Shown here piece by piece: positions 36,101 through 48,300 of a DNA stretch of 64,000 nt. Every line of letters starts with the position of its first letter. Positions within the stretch are counted from its first letter, which is position 1. Under the pieces are notes generated by a model. The model ran no database searches. It was not told the origin of the DNA and saw nothing but the letters and a program-made list of their open reading frames with translations. The translations under genes were made by a program, and so were the position numbers. Origin of the DNA: Istiophorus platypterus (taxonomy: Eukaryota; Chordata; Actinopteri; Istiophoriformes; Istiophoridae); the NCBI GenBank assembly GCA_016859345.1, contig CM029121.1, positions 7,872,411-7,936,410 of the forward strand, given 5' to 3'.

Positions 36101-37811
36101 TATAAATAGGACTAATCAGGGCATTTATCTATACAGTGCTTTAGTTCTGGGGATGCACCTGCTAAGAAATAGTTGGATTTGCAACCTTTGCTGTACTTTG
36201 AATATACAATGCACTCTTTGGCATGTTATTAAAAGAGTTACCCTGACAATTTTCCCAATATTTGTACTAAATGAGTGCGCATGTATTAATATCAAAATAT
36301 CTATGATATATTTCTTGCACATTTGTTCTTTGGGGAGAAAACTTGACTGGAGAAAGAGCAGTCGGGTGCTGGATGGGAGTGGTCATTTGAATTCTTGGAC
36401 AAACTTAGTGCATGCATTATACATACAAATACATACATACAATTGTGCATGGAGTCTTCTAAATTTCAGTACTGGACTAAAATGAAAACTGTAACTACAT
36501 CTGATTGAACATAAATTGCAACTTTTCTGAAAAATAAGTTGCTAATAATGTGTCATTAAGGGGGCAAAGAGCAGGAGAGCCACATAGGTGTGTGTGACGC
36601 GAATTTTGAGGAGTTTTTTTCCCACTGCCTTTCCTTTCAAATTTTATTTTCACTTTGTCTTCAAAATATTCATTACATGCCTGATTTATATTCAGCTCTT
36701 TCACCCTGTTGCTGCAGCAGAGTGGCTCTTGCCTCTTCGTGTAAAGACTAAAACATTGTTGCAGGGTCTATTTTCACACAAGTGCTTTCCAGCAACAGTG
36801 GAAGGCAGCTCTGAGCAGTACCGTAAGTTGATCGGTTCAGCCATGACGTGCAGGAAAATATGAAGGAGGTCCTGGAATGGAGCTTGATGATGTTTCATGC
36901 CAAACAAGCAATGCGTCTAAACCATTTGGAAAAAAAACTCCTAAATGATGAGGAAGTTTTTCAGGAATTTAATTTAGTTCCTCCAGTCTGGCAGGAAAGG
37001 TAAACTGGAGTAAAGGTCACTGCCACCCAAGCTGTGATGAAATGTGAACCATGTGATTGGGGGCAAAGCAAGGGGTGCCTCTGTGTGGGTTACTTGATTA
37101 GGCGGCTGTACTCAGCCCACCGTCAATGCTTTGAAAACATACCACATACAAGGTCTCTAAAACACTGAATTCAGGCCCAGCTCTTCAGGCAATAGCGCCA
37201 AACGCCTAAACGCGCACTACTTGACTCATGCGAGCACCCGTAGACCATGTAAACAAATGCATTACCTTGATATGAGGGCTATCGCTAGCTTTTGATGATA
37301 TTATTTCAAGTACATCTGCCCGTAGATCCACCAGAAACTTCACTCCACCCTCGGCCCTGCTTATGTGATTGAGCAACTGTTTATATCGGGGAGTCAGGCT
37401 GTACCGAAGCCTGTCTTCAACTTGCAAAACGGTCGCCAGGTCCCGTAGCTGATTGTCTAGCAGCTTCAACGCTAGCTCTGATACGCTTTTGTGGTCTACT
37501 CCGAAGTCCTGCGACAGTTTCGTCAGGAAAGTGAGTCTCTCCTCCTTGTCGAGACCCTTGTAGAAGTGCATGAAGTCCAGGCTGTTTGATTCGGGTGGAG
37601 GGGGAGATTTGTCTCTCGTTTCGTACGTGGGTAAAGGCGAGACGACCCTCGTCAGTATCTCCTCCATGCCCGTGACGCCGACACGATTCGGGGAAGAATA
37701 CCAGCGCCAGGCCCTGACGTCCGAGGCCCCGAGAGCTGCTTTGAGGCCGGTCCGGTGTCGCCAGCACCTCGCACTGCTACGAAAGGCCCATATAACAGGT
37801 TGGGATATCAT
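26559..37811 (-). CDS. mlycd: Malonyl-CoA decarboxylase, five coding exons, complete
   Basis: MLYCD converts malonyl-CoA to acetyl-CoA and CO2, relieving inhibition of CPT1 and clearing malonyl-CoA in mitochondria, peroxisomes and cytosol. Coding exons on the - strand: 37811-37266, 32466-32354, 31210-31054, 30645-30493 and 27104-26559, together 1515 nt including the stop, or 504 residues (human is 493). All introns are GT-AG and phases agree. The first 40 residues are basic and aromatic with few acids, like a mitochondrial presequence; Met49 (GMEEILTR) matches the internal start of human MLYCD; the last residues are SKL, a peroxisomal PTS1. The catalytic-region serine motif FSSLSPIPGF (about 332-341) and the histidine in NPVANFHLQNGA (about His434) are intact. 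It is divergent to the topoisomerase gene at 42241. Identity is secure from end-to-end similarity to vertebrate MLYCD. Confidence 0.96.
28260..28306. repeat. (TCC)n with TGC interruptions
   Basis: A trinucleotide tract. The serine/cysteine-rich frame across it is a consequence of the repeat. Confidence 0.9.
29955..30133 (-). repeat. tRNA-derived SINE, - strand
   Basis: Read on the - strand, the head has GTGACTCAGGAGGTAGAGCG (Pol III A-box region) and then GTTCGATCTCC (B-box), followed by the common fish tail phrase CAAGACACTGAGCCCCAAAT. A CA-rich tract at its far end may be the tail. It sits antisense in the + strand and sense to mlycd intron 4. Confidence 0.7.
30493..30645 (-). CDS. mlycd: mlycd exon 4
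   Basis: Encodes 51 codons including INAAVFYSIS, QAGLQGVELGNYLIK and RVVREL. Acceptor GTCTTAG, donor GTGAGT, both phases 0. Confidence 0.93.
30646..31053 (-). other. mlycd intron 3
   Basis: A 408 bp intron with no notable content. Confidence 0.85.
31054..31210 (-). CDS. mlycd: mlycd exon 3
   Basis: Encodes YEAVHPVRNWTDLKRRVGPY, then RRCYAFTH and EPLVVLHVALTEDISDNIQ. The split codon from exon 2 is completed by its first base. Acceptor CTGTCAG, donor GTAAGA. Confidence 0.94.
31211..32353 (-). other. mlycd intron 2
   Basis: A 1143 bp AT-rich intron. The 86-codon frame at 31664-31924 has no recognisable features. Confidence 0.85.
32354..32466 (-). CDS. mlycd: mlycd exon 2
   Basis: Encodes DLNGTLKSLLSEWFSVGLLR through CEILQKIS. 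Acceptor CTCCCAG, donor GTAAGA, ends in phase 2. Too short to stand out as an open frame; found by similarity to the LSEWFSSGFL segment of vertebrate MLYCD. Confidence 0.92.
32467..37265 (-). other. mlycd intron 1
   Basis: A 4.8 kb intron, AT-rich, with poly-A tracts around 35860 and 35965 and a possible transposon fragment at 35665-35855. No nested gene is seen. Confidence 0.8.
35665..35855 (-). repeat. Possible fragment of the teleost 'GATTAATCAACTGATAG' repeat
   Basis: The phrase TTGATTAATCAACTGATAGAAAATAA and the following sequence resemble the opposite end of the repeat family seen at 44085-44338. Diverged, so low confidence. Confidence 0.35.
37266..37811 (-). CDS. mlycd: mlycd exon 1
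   Basis: Encodes residues 1-182: the presequence, the internal Met49, and the N-terminal helical domain (FGVDHKSVSELALKLLDNQL, EDRLRYSLTPRYKQLLNHIS, GGVKFLVDLRADVLEI). It ends at HIK followed by the donor GTAATG. The longer open frame continues into the intron and should not be used. Confidence 0.94.
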
Positions 37812-40800
37812 CGCCGGGGGGAGCTCAGCTGTCCGCTTGGAACCCGGGACCAGTGAACACGCTGGAAGGAACCGTTTCCGGGTCTCTTAAAGAGACAGTG
37901 CAGCATCCACAGCAGGAAGTAAGAAGGTTAGATGTCAGACTGATGCATGACAGGTTCACTCTTAGTACCAAAAGAAAACCAGCAAACCAACACGATGACA
38001 CCTGAGACAGAGGGAATTACAATCAGCGGAAAAGAAAGTGTATCCCGAAGACACTCGTCCTTTTATCATCAAAGCTCCTTTACAGCACAGCCCGTTGCCT
38101 GCACAAATCCCCAGACTGTGCACTAAGGGAGTACACATTTGTGAACAAATTTTTTAACAATTCACATACGAAAAATAAGACCACAGCATACATTAGCGAC
38201 CACCCTAAGGCTATCTACTGATGGTCAACGAACTCTATTCAGAAGAACAAATAAAACAACCAAAAAAACAACCTGTTTGGAAAGATCTGTTCTAAAATAT
38301 GGCACAACTTTCATTTACAAGTAAAATTAGTAAAATAAAATTAGTTTGTATTTCTCATTAATCCCAGTGCTTTAAATTTGAAGTTTAATCATTATTACAA
38401 CTGTTTGTTTGTCAGTTTGTTTATTGGTGTGGTTCATTGAATGTTTTTTGTTTTGTTTTATCTTGTTTTTACAATTACTGGTACTTCAAAAAATTTGGTC
38501 AGACTGTTATGTGATACAATATGTTCACTTTTGTAAATAAATCTATATATTCTCTGAATACATTGATTTCTCTATTTCTATATTAGATATTATTGCAGCT
38601 GTTCCTCTGGAAGACTTTGTGAACAACATTTAATGTTTTTTAAACTGTTTTATTTCTTTATGAAAATTTCATTATTTTTATACTGTCCATACCTCATATT
38701 CTTATTTTGTGAGTTGCCATGTATGTGCAGATTTTCTTCATGTATGAATACATTTTGTTTCCTAAAAGGAGAAAAGAAAAACATCTATTGTACTTTATAT
38801 CACTCAAATAAATTGATTGGATGTTGTAGAATATGAGTTTACTGATTTGATCTGAGGTTCTTGTTCTCATGCCCATTTATAAATTTGTTAAACTGTCCAT
38901 TGAATTAACATATTCCACAGTCTGTAACCTCTAAAAAAAACCTGCAAATTAAAATTTAGTCATTATGACATGAAAACCTAAAGATCTATGTAAAACTTTG
39001 CTTCCAAACAAATGTGTGTACAGTTAGTTTTGAACATTAAAAAGTGAATGGAGAAAGGATTGCTGTTGCCTTTTTTAATAATCTGTAGTTGAAAAATGTT
39101 GACAGAAATATGATATAAAAATTGAACACATTTTTTGAGCACATCATACCATATAAGATCAACAGCAAAAACCTATAAGAGAATTACTGAATAGATTAAT
39201 TCTCTTTTTTTCATCACATGTACTTCTCTCTGGTTTTTAAGTGGATAAATCAAAGGGCTGTCTTAGAACTTTGATGGCTTATATGTTAGGTGTGACACAA
39301 AAGTGATATTCACAACAATTTAGATCTCTGTGTCTTACCCTTTTCTCATTAATGATAGAAAAGTCTTCAAACCACAGTGTACTGTATGTTGACAGCTATT
39401 AAACGGGTTGGTTTTCTGTAATGATAGAATTTTTGTGGAAGTTGTTGGGTTAAATCATCGCCCTGTGTAGAGAACTGGATGGCATTCAAAAAGGCTTATC
39501 CGAATCCTTGGCATTCATAAACAAATTCAGTTTTTCTATTTCCATATCTCATTAACTAACTTATTTTAAAAAATATATATGAAAGGTTTTTCATGGATAT
39601 TGTCTTTTAATTTCACAATTAAGCAATATCATCCCACTAACATTTTGAGATCTCAACACTTAGTTTTTATAGCAGCTGTCAGAACAGAAATAGAGGATAT
39701 GAATGACAGGACTTGTGCTATATTTCATTAAACATTACTTTTATATACAAAGGTGACATAAGGAACCTACAATTTTACTGGATCATTGTAATGCATCTGA
39801 TGAATATCAGCCACTATAGATGAATAAATTAATAAAGTGATAAAATAAAGGGAAAACACTACAGTTCTACAACCAGCTACCACTACAGCTAAGACTTTGC
39901 CATTAATGTATTTTTATATTATCAATGAATAATGGTGATTTGATCCCCTGTAACTGCTTGAGATCTGTAGGGGGACAGACATGTAGTTACACACACCACA
40001 GAGCAAAAAACATTTACTGTTCGTTTTTAAGCATCCATGCTGCCTTAATTTAAACTGTGTAATGTGTTTGTGTTGGGCATCAGACACCCTGCTGGGCGGG
40101 TATACTTTATATGTATTAGTCTGAGGTTTTGCTGTAGGTACAATATGAACTCTAGTTCAAGGTTTGCTCTCCATCATCTAAAGCAACTGTATAGCTGAAG
40201 TCTTACTCAATCAATTCACACATCTTATTTTGATCTCTGAGAATACAGGAGGCTCTGAGGAGAAAAACTGCACTGACAACCTTCTTCAGTTCACCTTCGT
40301 GGACCTCTATGGTCAAATAATATGCATTAATACTAATGTGTACAGCACACTTCCAATAATTTATAGTGTCTTGCTCTTTGGGAATCCTTCATCAAAGGTA
40401 AAAACATCAAGTATTAGTTGAATATTTTTTGAAAATGTTTGATCTGCCTCCCCATTGACTAATGTATCAATTAAAACTTGGAATTAATAATGGGCCACTA
40501 AATCTTGTCATCCACTCCAATTTCTAATACAAGAATGTGAAAATATAACAGCCTACAAGATATAATTACCTTTTATACTGTTTTTATATATTTCCTTTCT
40601 TTTCTTTCATGTGATTTTAATTCATAAATAATTCAAATGCTGAAATAATAATAGATTACATCATAAGATGTCAGACCTGATGTAATTACTTTGGTTTTTA
40701 ATAAGGAACTTTGTGGCAGTCTTATTGCTTGTTTATATAGTAAAGTTTTTACTCTGAAAAGAATACAATTATGAAAAGAATGAAATATAATTATTATATA

Positions 40801-41729
40801 TAATTTTATGATTTATACAAATTTATATAACTTTGAATCTATAATCATTGTACAATTTTGGATTCAAATTCAGTCTAAAATAACAATATGATTATTGGAA
40901 GCATTAGTTTAAAACAATGGTCTGATATTGTCCCTACAGACTTGATACTGATTATATCTGAAATACTGAACAACTACCAAGTACTGCCTTTATAGTACTA
41001 TTCATCCTCTGAGTCTGGGATGCAGTGGGGTGGATGGAGACAAAGTAATGCCTCAGTAAAAGGTGAAATGAGAAGACAAAAAAGGACTAGCTTTCCCTTT
41101 ACAAATGGCAGAGAAGGCAAGACAAAATACTGCAGACTCGTGGAGGGGAAGCGATGGTGCTGCTGTAACACAAACCATATGACTGGAGGGAAATAATCTT
41201 GTGTCAAGGGGTAAATCAGAAGCAAAAGTGAGGTCACTGAGTCAAGTGAGCTTGAGATGTGCTTGTTTGACCCCTGTTAAGTGCAACTTTGCACCTCCAG
41301 AGACTGTGACTATAGCTTCACAGTGTAGCTCCACAATAACTCCATTACTTACTAGCTGTTGAACCCTCTCTACTGCTAACACTGCTTTTTTTATTTATCA
41401 CGTACATCAGTTCAAAATGCATTTTACTTTCCAAACAGTAATAGCGTCCAGTGCCCGGCAAAATAAACAATGCTACAGGTTTTGCCATCCAACACCAATA
41501 TGCCTCATCCATCCGTATTACAAAACATTTAACGCCACTGCCAAACCACCGTATATAATAATTTAACCGCCAAAACACAGGTCCTTTCTCGTTTTGTCCA
41601 GTCAGTGGTGTCAGGGAGATGTCAAGCGTTTGTGAACTAGTCGAACTGGTCATTTCTCTGGGAGGATTTATTGACAACACAAGACAAGACATGATCCTGC
41701 AAAGGCAGGTCGCAGAATCCGGCGTAACA
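37812..41729. other. Intergenic region between mlycd and the topoisomerase gene
   Basis: The mlycd 5' UTR and promoter should lie just right of 37811, where sequence is GC-richer up to about 37910. The rest is AT-rich with no exon, RNA gene or clear repeat that I can support. Confidence 0.6.
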
Positions 41730-41737
41730 GCGGCCAA

Positions 41738-41814
41738 CCTGGCAACCCGGCTACCTGGCAACCCGGCTACCTGGCAACCCGGCTACCTGGCAACCCGGTT
41801 ACCTGGCTACTTGG
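41738..41814. repeat. 16 bp minisatellite upstream of the topoisomerase gene
   Basis: Four direct copies of CCTGGCAACCCGGCTA (the last with one change) and a partial fifth. It lies about 430-500 bases before the first coding exon. On the - strand the unit junctions read GTTGCCAGGTAGCC, close to RFX X-box half-sites. Confidence 0.9.
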
Positions 41815-42240
41815 CGGGTCTCGGATCCTCCTCAGCCAATCAGAACACGGCTTGGACCGACGCCTCCTCGGTCGTCGTGTGAGGCTGCGCGAAACCCGCA
41901 GAGAGATTTAACCGCCTAAAAACCTTCAGCGGAAAAGTCACCCGATAATATCTGTCGAAAAAAGCGGTGAGGAATCCGATTTACATTGTAGAGTTTAACT
42001 CGCCAGCAATGCGATATAATGTCTTTTACGTGATAAGCCAACGCGGACTATGAGAGATTTGTAATTAGCCAACTACCCTTAACGCCTAAGTTAATTTCAT
42101 CCCGCTGGCATCGTCTAAAGCTTGCTAGCTAACTGGCTAACTTGGAATGCTAAAGCTTCACGGGGCAGTTAACGTTTCACTATCTTGAACCTTCATTATT
42201 TTTTTTTAAAACTGTAAACGTATTTGTCGCTGCCTGGTTA
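41815..42240 (+). promoter_or_regulatory. Probable promoter and 5' UTR of the topoisomerase gene
   Basis: A CCAAT box in AGCCAATCAG (41836-41840) is followed by CpG-containing sequence (GACGCCTCCTCGGTCGTCG) and no TATA box, as in housekeeping promoters. The transcription start is not fixed by sequence alone. Confidence 0.5.
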
Positions 42241-42389
42241 ATGTACACTGCTCTGCCAAGGTCCATGAGAGAGATGGGGAGAGAGAAGGACGCCAAGGGG
42301 GACGCGAAGGCCAAGCACAAAGCGACGAAGCTGAAGAGGCTGAGTGATCATGAGAGCGCCACCGCCGGCGGCGACGCGCTCGGGTACAG
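42241..42389 (+). CDS. top1: Topoisomerase exon 1 (coding part)
   Basis: Encodes MYTALPRSMREMGREKDAKG and a basic stretch to ALGY, donor CAG/GTGTGT. In-frame Met codons at 42241, 42265 and 42274 are all possible starts. The first gives a short basic N-terminus without early acidic residues. Confidence 0.7.
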
Positions 42390-45300
42390 GTGTGTGTTTG
42401 TGTTTGTGTGTGAGGAAAAAGGAAAAGAGATGGATAAAAAAAATGTTTGCCGACAGGCCCAGTCAAGCTGGCACTTCATCATTATTCCATGAAGGGCAAG
42501 TCAGGTGCTATTATCAGACAAGTTACCCGAATGACAAGACCTAATAATATATGCTTGTGACCCGACTTCATCACATCCAGCATCTGTTCACCATCAACAC
42601 AGACCGAACATCAAAGCTGCTTCTTTTTCTCGGAGCCAGCAAGAAGCATTTCCTTTCATGTTGCTGAAATGTGGAGGCAAATTAATTTTGATTTTTTAAA
42701 AAAAAAGGAAAAGATACTTGCAGTGAGAGCAGTATGGTAGAGTTTGTGCTACTGAGAGAGTGCTACGCTGGCTGAGCCGTCTAGCAGGCTGGTTGCAGTG
42801 AGTGCATGCATTCATTTGAGTGAGTGCAGTGGGTACTCCATCTTCATATGAATAAATTAATTTACCTTGATATCTGAGGCATTTATTACCATGCATATGT
42901 GAACAGACAAATGGATGTGGAGTGATCTGTCATTGGCTTGTGTAATTGATGAGAGCGGTGAAATGAATAGACACCTGTAAGCCCTACTTGGCAGTAGAGC
43001 AGGCAGCTTTCTGTGACAGCTAGCCTTGTGTTATTCATGGAACGCTGACTGAATCACTGATTAAGGATCGATTTATCATCCTCAGGTGCAAGACTCATGG
43101 AACTAATTTTCTTTAGCATAAAAGTGCCTCCTGCTTTAACTTTTGTATTGTCATAATCCGATGTTCAAAATGGGATGTCTGAATTAAAAAAAATAAAATA
43201 AAAATAAAAATTGCATGGGAATAATTGCAGTTCAGTTACATGACATATCTAGCTCTGAAGGCTAGAAAGGTCAAACTGAAAAGGAACTTGTTCAAAGCTG
43301 TTGGGGGATACTCTGGGACACTGCTTGTCTAATTGGTGGCATTTTATAGCATTGTCTGACTTGAATGATACTAAGCAGGCAGAGAGACAGGAATCTTAAC
43401 ACCAGCTTAATATGCTCTCATTCAAAGCTTGCACTTTAAAAGTGCAGCTCACATTGTCTCTTAGGGGCACTTTCAGTCACCGCTCATGTATTACATTACT
43501 GCATCACTGACAAGCCTTTCCCCTACTCTCACTGTCATCCGTGTCCCATCTTGATGTCCTGATGAGCAGCACAAAGCCAACTAAATCTACAGAGAAAACT
43601 GATAAGAGAAAGTCTCATAAGAAGGTATGTCACTCATTTTTCTTCCTCTCTGCTCTATGTGAACAATAGATCTGGCTAGAGTTTGACCTAATGTCCAAAT
43701 TTACCTCAGTGGAAATTCAGTGTCATCTTGACCAAGGGAGGATTTGTGGTGTTTTTAAAGAGTCCATCCAAAACTCTTGCCCACTCTAGAAATAGCGCAT
43801 TGGATACCAGGTTGAAAATTCTACCCCCTGTTACCCACTGACCCTAGCTCAGACTGACATATCTACTGTATGTGCAACTGCTTGTTGCAGTAGGTTACGT
43901 CAATGCTATTGGATTCCCACAACACTGGCTGAGTATATTTACCTGTATATCAATACACAGGCTGTTGGAAATAATTATTTTAGGGGGTGTTTTGATTACA
44001 GTGTTGAAATAGTAACAATTTAACTGATAACAAGTGTATTTAATAATCATTGTATGGCCTCCCACTCCACAGCACAGTGCTATGTTTAGGGCAGCAACTA
44101 ATGATTATTTTCATTTTAAATGAATCAACCAGTTATTTTTTTCTTTCAATCAGTAAAGTGCAAAATCGTTTTGTTTATAAAATTTCAGAAAGTAGTGAAA
44201 AATGCATGGTGAAATCTTCAAATTGCTTCATTTGTCTGACCAGCAGTCAGAAAAAAACAAGATCTATTCAGTTTACACTGGTTTCAAATGGGATAAAACA
44301 TCAAATCCTGCATTGGAGAAGCTGGAAACAGTGAATGATATAGAAGACCTGTAGAAGACCTAGAAAATATAATAGGATCCCTTGTGGATTTCCTACAAAC
44401 ATTTGTATTGACTTCTTGCATATTTGACTTCATATGCAAGAAGTCAATGTGTTACGATGCCCAGTGACATGCAAATTCACTTTTGATGCATTTTTTTTGT
44501 TAACCCTCAACGCATGCCTTTCCCCCAGGTCAAGACACCTAAGACAGAGACCCAGGAGTCACCCAACAACTCCAGGTAGGGATGAAGTCTTAATGCCAGT
44601 AGACTGTATCTTATTGAGGGCCAAGATATAATGCTTACAAGCTACTATGGAGTGACTGGGCCAGAAATATTATCTTTCTCCATTTTTTTTTTTCTTCTTT
44701 TCTCTTCCCCCCCTGAGGTGATGGAAATTAGTTCTTGTGTTTTGATGTTCAACAGCCCTGGACAAAAGCCGTCCCCATTTTATACATTGTGTTAAGCTCT
44801 CTCACACAAAATTAATTTTACACTGCAGTGAAGACAAACATCTGTGGCCTGTCAGGAAAGTAATAAATGAGAATGCATGGTTTGAGTAGTTGGATACTCA
44901 GCAGGGTGTTGACGGGATTGCAGACTTTGGCCGAAGGCCTGCTGCGTCAAATCTGTCTCACAGCAGTGCTTCTATACAGTTGATAATGGATTGTTTCCCA
45001 GACACAGACTTAGCCCAACCCAATATGACGAGTGACATTTCAAAGGAGATTTCAGCTGGAAAAAACTATTTCGCTAAATTCTGGCTTGTACTGTTTCCCT
45101 TTAGGGTTTGTTCTTACAAGGCACAGGTGGACCCTGTGCTAGTTGAGTGAGTTTCATGCAGAGAGGAAAGTTAAGGCAGCAGAGTTAAGGAAGTAGTATA
45201 AGACTATTATAACCACAGACCAAAAATGTCAATGGATGCAGTGACCCACTATCCATTATATGGCTTTTTATGGATTTTGCTCAGTGGTGCAGTATACCAA

Positions 45301-48300
45301 AAAAAGATAACAATTTCTTCACACCCTTTTTCTCTTTCCACACTGAGCAGTTGAATTTGAACAGCTTAGTATACACGCAGGTATGCTCAGTTAACTAAAA
45401 AAAGGACAGGGAGACGGTTAGACAAAGGCCTCTCGAATGTGTGTCACTTACAGTATAGGGTTTATAAAAAAATGAGCTTTGGCTCACAAGTAGTTTACTT
45501 ACTGTGGAGGCTTAGAACATTGATGTGTCAGTAATTTTTGATTGGGACATATTGGGAAATCTGCAGACAGTTGGGTGTCTGCATTTACAGGTAACATTAA
45601 AATCCCTCAATCCCTGATAGGTGCTGATGCACAAAGCTTTATACAAAGGCAACTTGTTTGAACCAGTTTAGTCATTGTGGCCTCTTTTTTTTTTTTATTT
45701 GCCCAATACTACTGTAAAAGAAAATATCCTGTACTAATATACAGTCCAGGTGGAAAGTATTTGGACAGTTGTTTGTTGTTTTTTTTTTTCCCAGCACATT
45801 CACAGTTTGAGAAAAATATTGGATACTACATTAAAGTGCAATGTCTCAGCTTTCATTTGAGAGGGTTTACATCAATATAGAAAGAACTGTATAGTAGATA
45901 TAGCTCTTTAATATGTAATGCCAAAAGTTCAGGGATTCAAAAATAATTGGACAGGTACACATGAAGTGTGAAACAGTATTATCATATTCAATATTTTGTA
46001 GAAAATCCTTTGCACTCTTTATATCTCCCACTTAGTTATTTCTGTATTGGTGTAAGAGTTCCAAACCCTTATAGTCTGAACTGTTGAAGTATTTTTGAAC
46101 TGTCAATACTATGTCTTAATGAAAAATTTAGTGGAAATGAGAAATCAGTAAGCTCATAGAGTATGAATAGATTCTTTTTTTCAGTGTAAGTGTAGGTATA
46201 GCTGTAATCCCTAAAGGTACATATGGCAGAGGGTTTGGGAATTTTATACTTGCAGTTTTATTGAACCTAACTTGCTGGACAAATGCAAATATTGCAAATT
46301 TTATTTATTAAAGAAATAGTAGGGTAAAACAAAAGGTCAGTGATAAAACTTAAGAGTATGTGCAAAGAGAAAATCTGCCCTAATATTGAAAAGGGTGCAG
46401 GGTGGCATGTTCTTCCTTATATCAAGATCACTGACTGAATTCAGACTCAGCACAGGTAATAAAATGGCTCAGCTCTGTTCACGTATGACAGTGAGCCAGC
46501 ATGTACCATACTTTGACCCTGACACCAGTTTTATTCTTTGCACATGTACTTCTGTTACTGTGACACATTAGCGAGTGAGAGAGGGCTTAGCATCCTCAAT
46601 CAGAAGCTTGATTGAGCTTCTGATTGAGGATGGGTGATACCATACAAGGGTGATACCATAGAAGAGCTCAAGGAATTCGTTAAGGTCATATGATGTGTAC
46701 CAGGTATTTGATAACACTGTGGCTTGTAATTGGGATTCAGTAAGATAGTACTACTACAGTGCTTTACGTTTTCCCCATTTACCACCTAATTAAATATTGT
46801 GTGAGAGAAAGGGGAACATTGTTATTAATTAGCATTGGTGACTCCAAATAGTTGATTTCTTAATTTGGGCTATTTCCCTACTCACCAATTCTTAACTGCA
46901 GGAAAACCTGAGCTTGCAGTTGTATAAATATTTTTTTTTATTGTGGTGATTATGCCATTATCATTACTGTTTTGATAATGTTGCTTAATTACCATAATTA
47001 TGTGTGATTTCATGTGGTCCGGGAGTCATTTTGTGCTTAAGAAAGTGTTGCGTTTTTTTTGTTGTTGTTGTTGCTGTTTTTCTTTAAGGTTTTCTTTTTT
47101 CTCTCGTTTCTCCATTTTTGTCCTAGCTCTTTAGACAGGAGTACGGGAGGTAGGAGTGAAAGAGTCATTAAGCTTTTATCCTGCCCAATTATTAGCTTGT
47201 TAAGTAGGGTGTAATTCAAAATCAACATTTCAAGTAATATTTTCTTTCACAAAATAGAGTGAAAACAGAACAGTTAATAAGAATTTAGGAATTTGTTTGT
47301 CCAGCTACAGCAATATTAAATCACTTGCAAACGGATCAAATAAGGAAGGTTTAGAAATTAAAAACAGTCCTTCCCTTTTTGTACACTGGAGATAAAGAGC
47401 GATGATTTGTGTAAGAGTTGGTCTAAAATGCATGCACCAGTGATGTCTTTATCTGTTGGGGGCGCTGCCATAAATCTGTCATTTAGTGCTACACAAAGAT
47501 CCTAGATCTTTTTTCCTATAAATTTTAAGAAGTTGTAAGATTTAAGTTATTGGGCTTCTGGATTTTAAGTTATAAGTAGTTTAAGTTGCTTGTCAGATGA
47601 ATGTAGCCCACTGAATGACTAAACTGAGCAAATGGCGAATTACATTACAAAAGCATTTCTTTGAAATGCGAAACATCAGCTATATAAAGGCGGTTATACA
47701 CTGTTTTCATGGAGGTAGTACTCCTGACATCCTGAAGAAACTCCCAGGAATCCTGGATGCATTCCCAACAGTTATTGAAGTAATAGTCTGTGTCAGAATG
47801 AATGATGCTCTCTGTCATCAATCTGAGCTGACAAAAAGAAATCATCTGTCAATTAACTCTCTTTAAACTGTTGTAGAAAATAATGCTATTGTCTCTGGCC
47901 AATTCCCACACTGGGTCATGGGTTGGGGTGTTTTAGCAGGATTCTTATCCTTCATACCTTGCTTCAGTCTGTTTGCTCAGCCCACAATACTGTTTTTAGC
48001 CACAACTTTGACCTGTTGTCGGAGTGCTGCTCTCAGTATAACAGGGATGGTCTTCCCTCGAATATGCTAGGCAGACACATGTTTGCTGCTAATTTTGCAG
48101 TTCTGTCTTCCAGACATAGTCAACCATTTTACAATACAGAATAAATAAAAGCAATTAAACCCTATACCCCCCAACCCGTAACAGAATAAGCACAATGCTG
48201 TCCAGCCTCTTGCTATTCCTGTACATAATACCAATACACATCACAACTGGACACCTTGTGCTGTCCCTGCTAAATCAAGTGTTTTGAGCAGTGGAATAAA

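Larger units (their letters stand above)
42390..44528 (+). other. Topoisomerase introns 1 and 2
   Basis: Intron 1 is 42390-43569 and intron 2 is 43625-44528. Intron 1 has A-rich runs near 43185-43210. Intron 2 holds the fish repeat at 44085-44338. No nested gene is seen. Confidence 0.75.
44576..47599 (+). other. Topoisomerase intron 3, left part
   Basis: AT-rich intron sequence with a Tc1-like non-autonomous element at about 45735-46060 and a perfect 17 bp-arm inverted repeat at 46591-46632. No coding exon is visible. Confidence 0.65.

Noticed and set aside
37206..37265. C-terminal extension of mlycd exon 1 frame
   Set aside because: It follows a GTAATG donor; exon 2 continues the family sequence.
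42206..42466. Antisense frame over topoisomerase exon 1
   Set aside because: Opposite strand of a GC-rich coding exon, low-complexity composition, no homology recognised.
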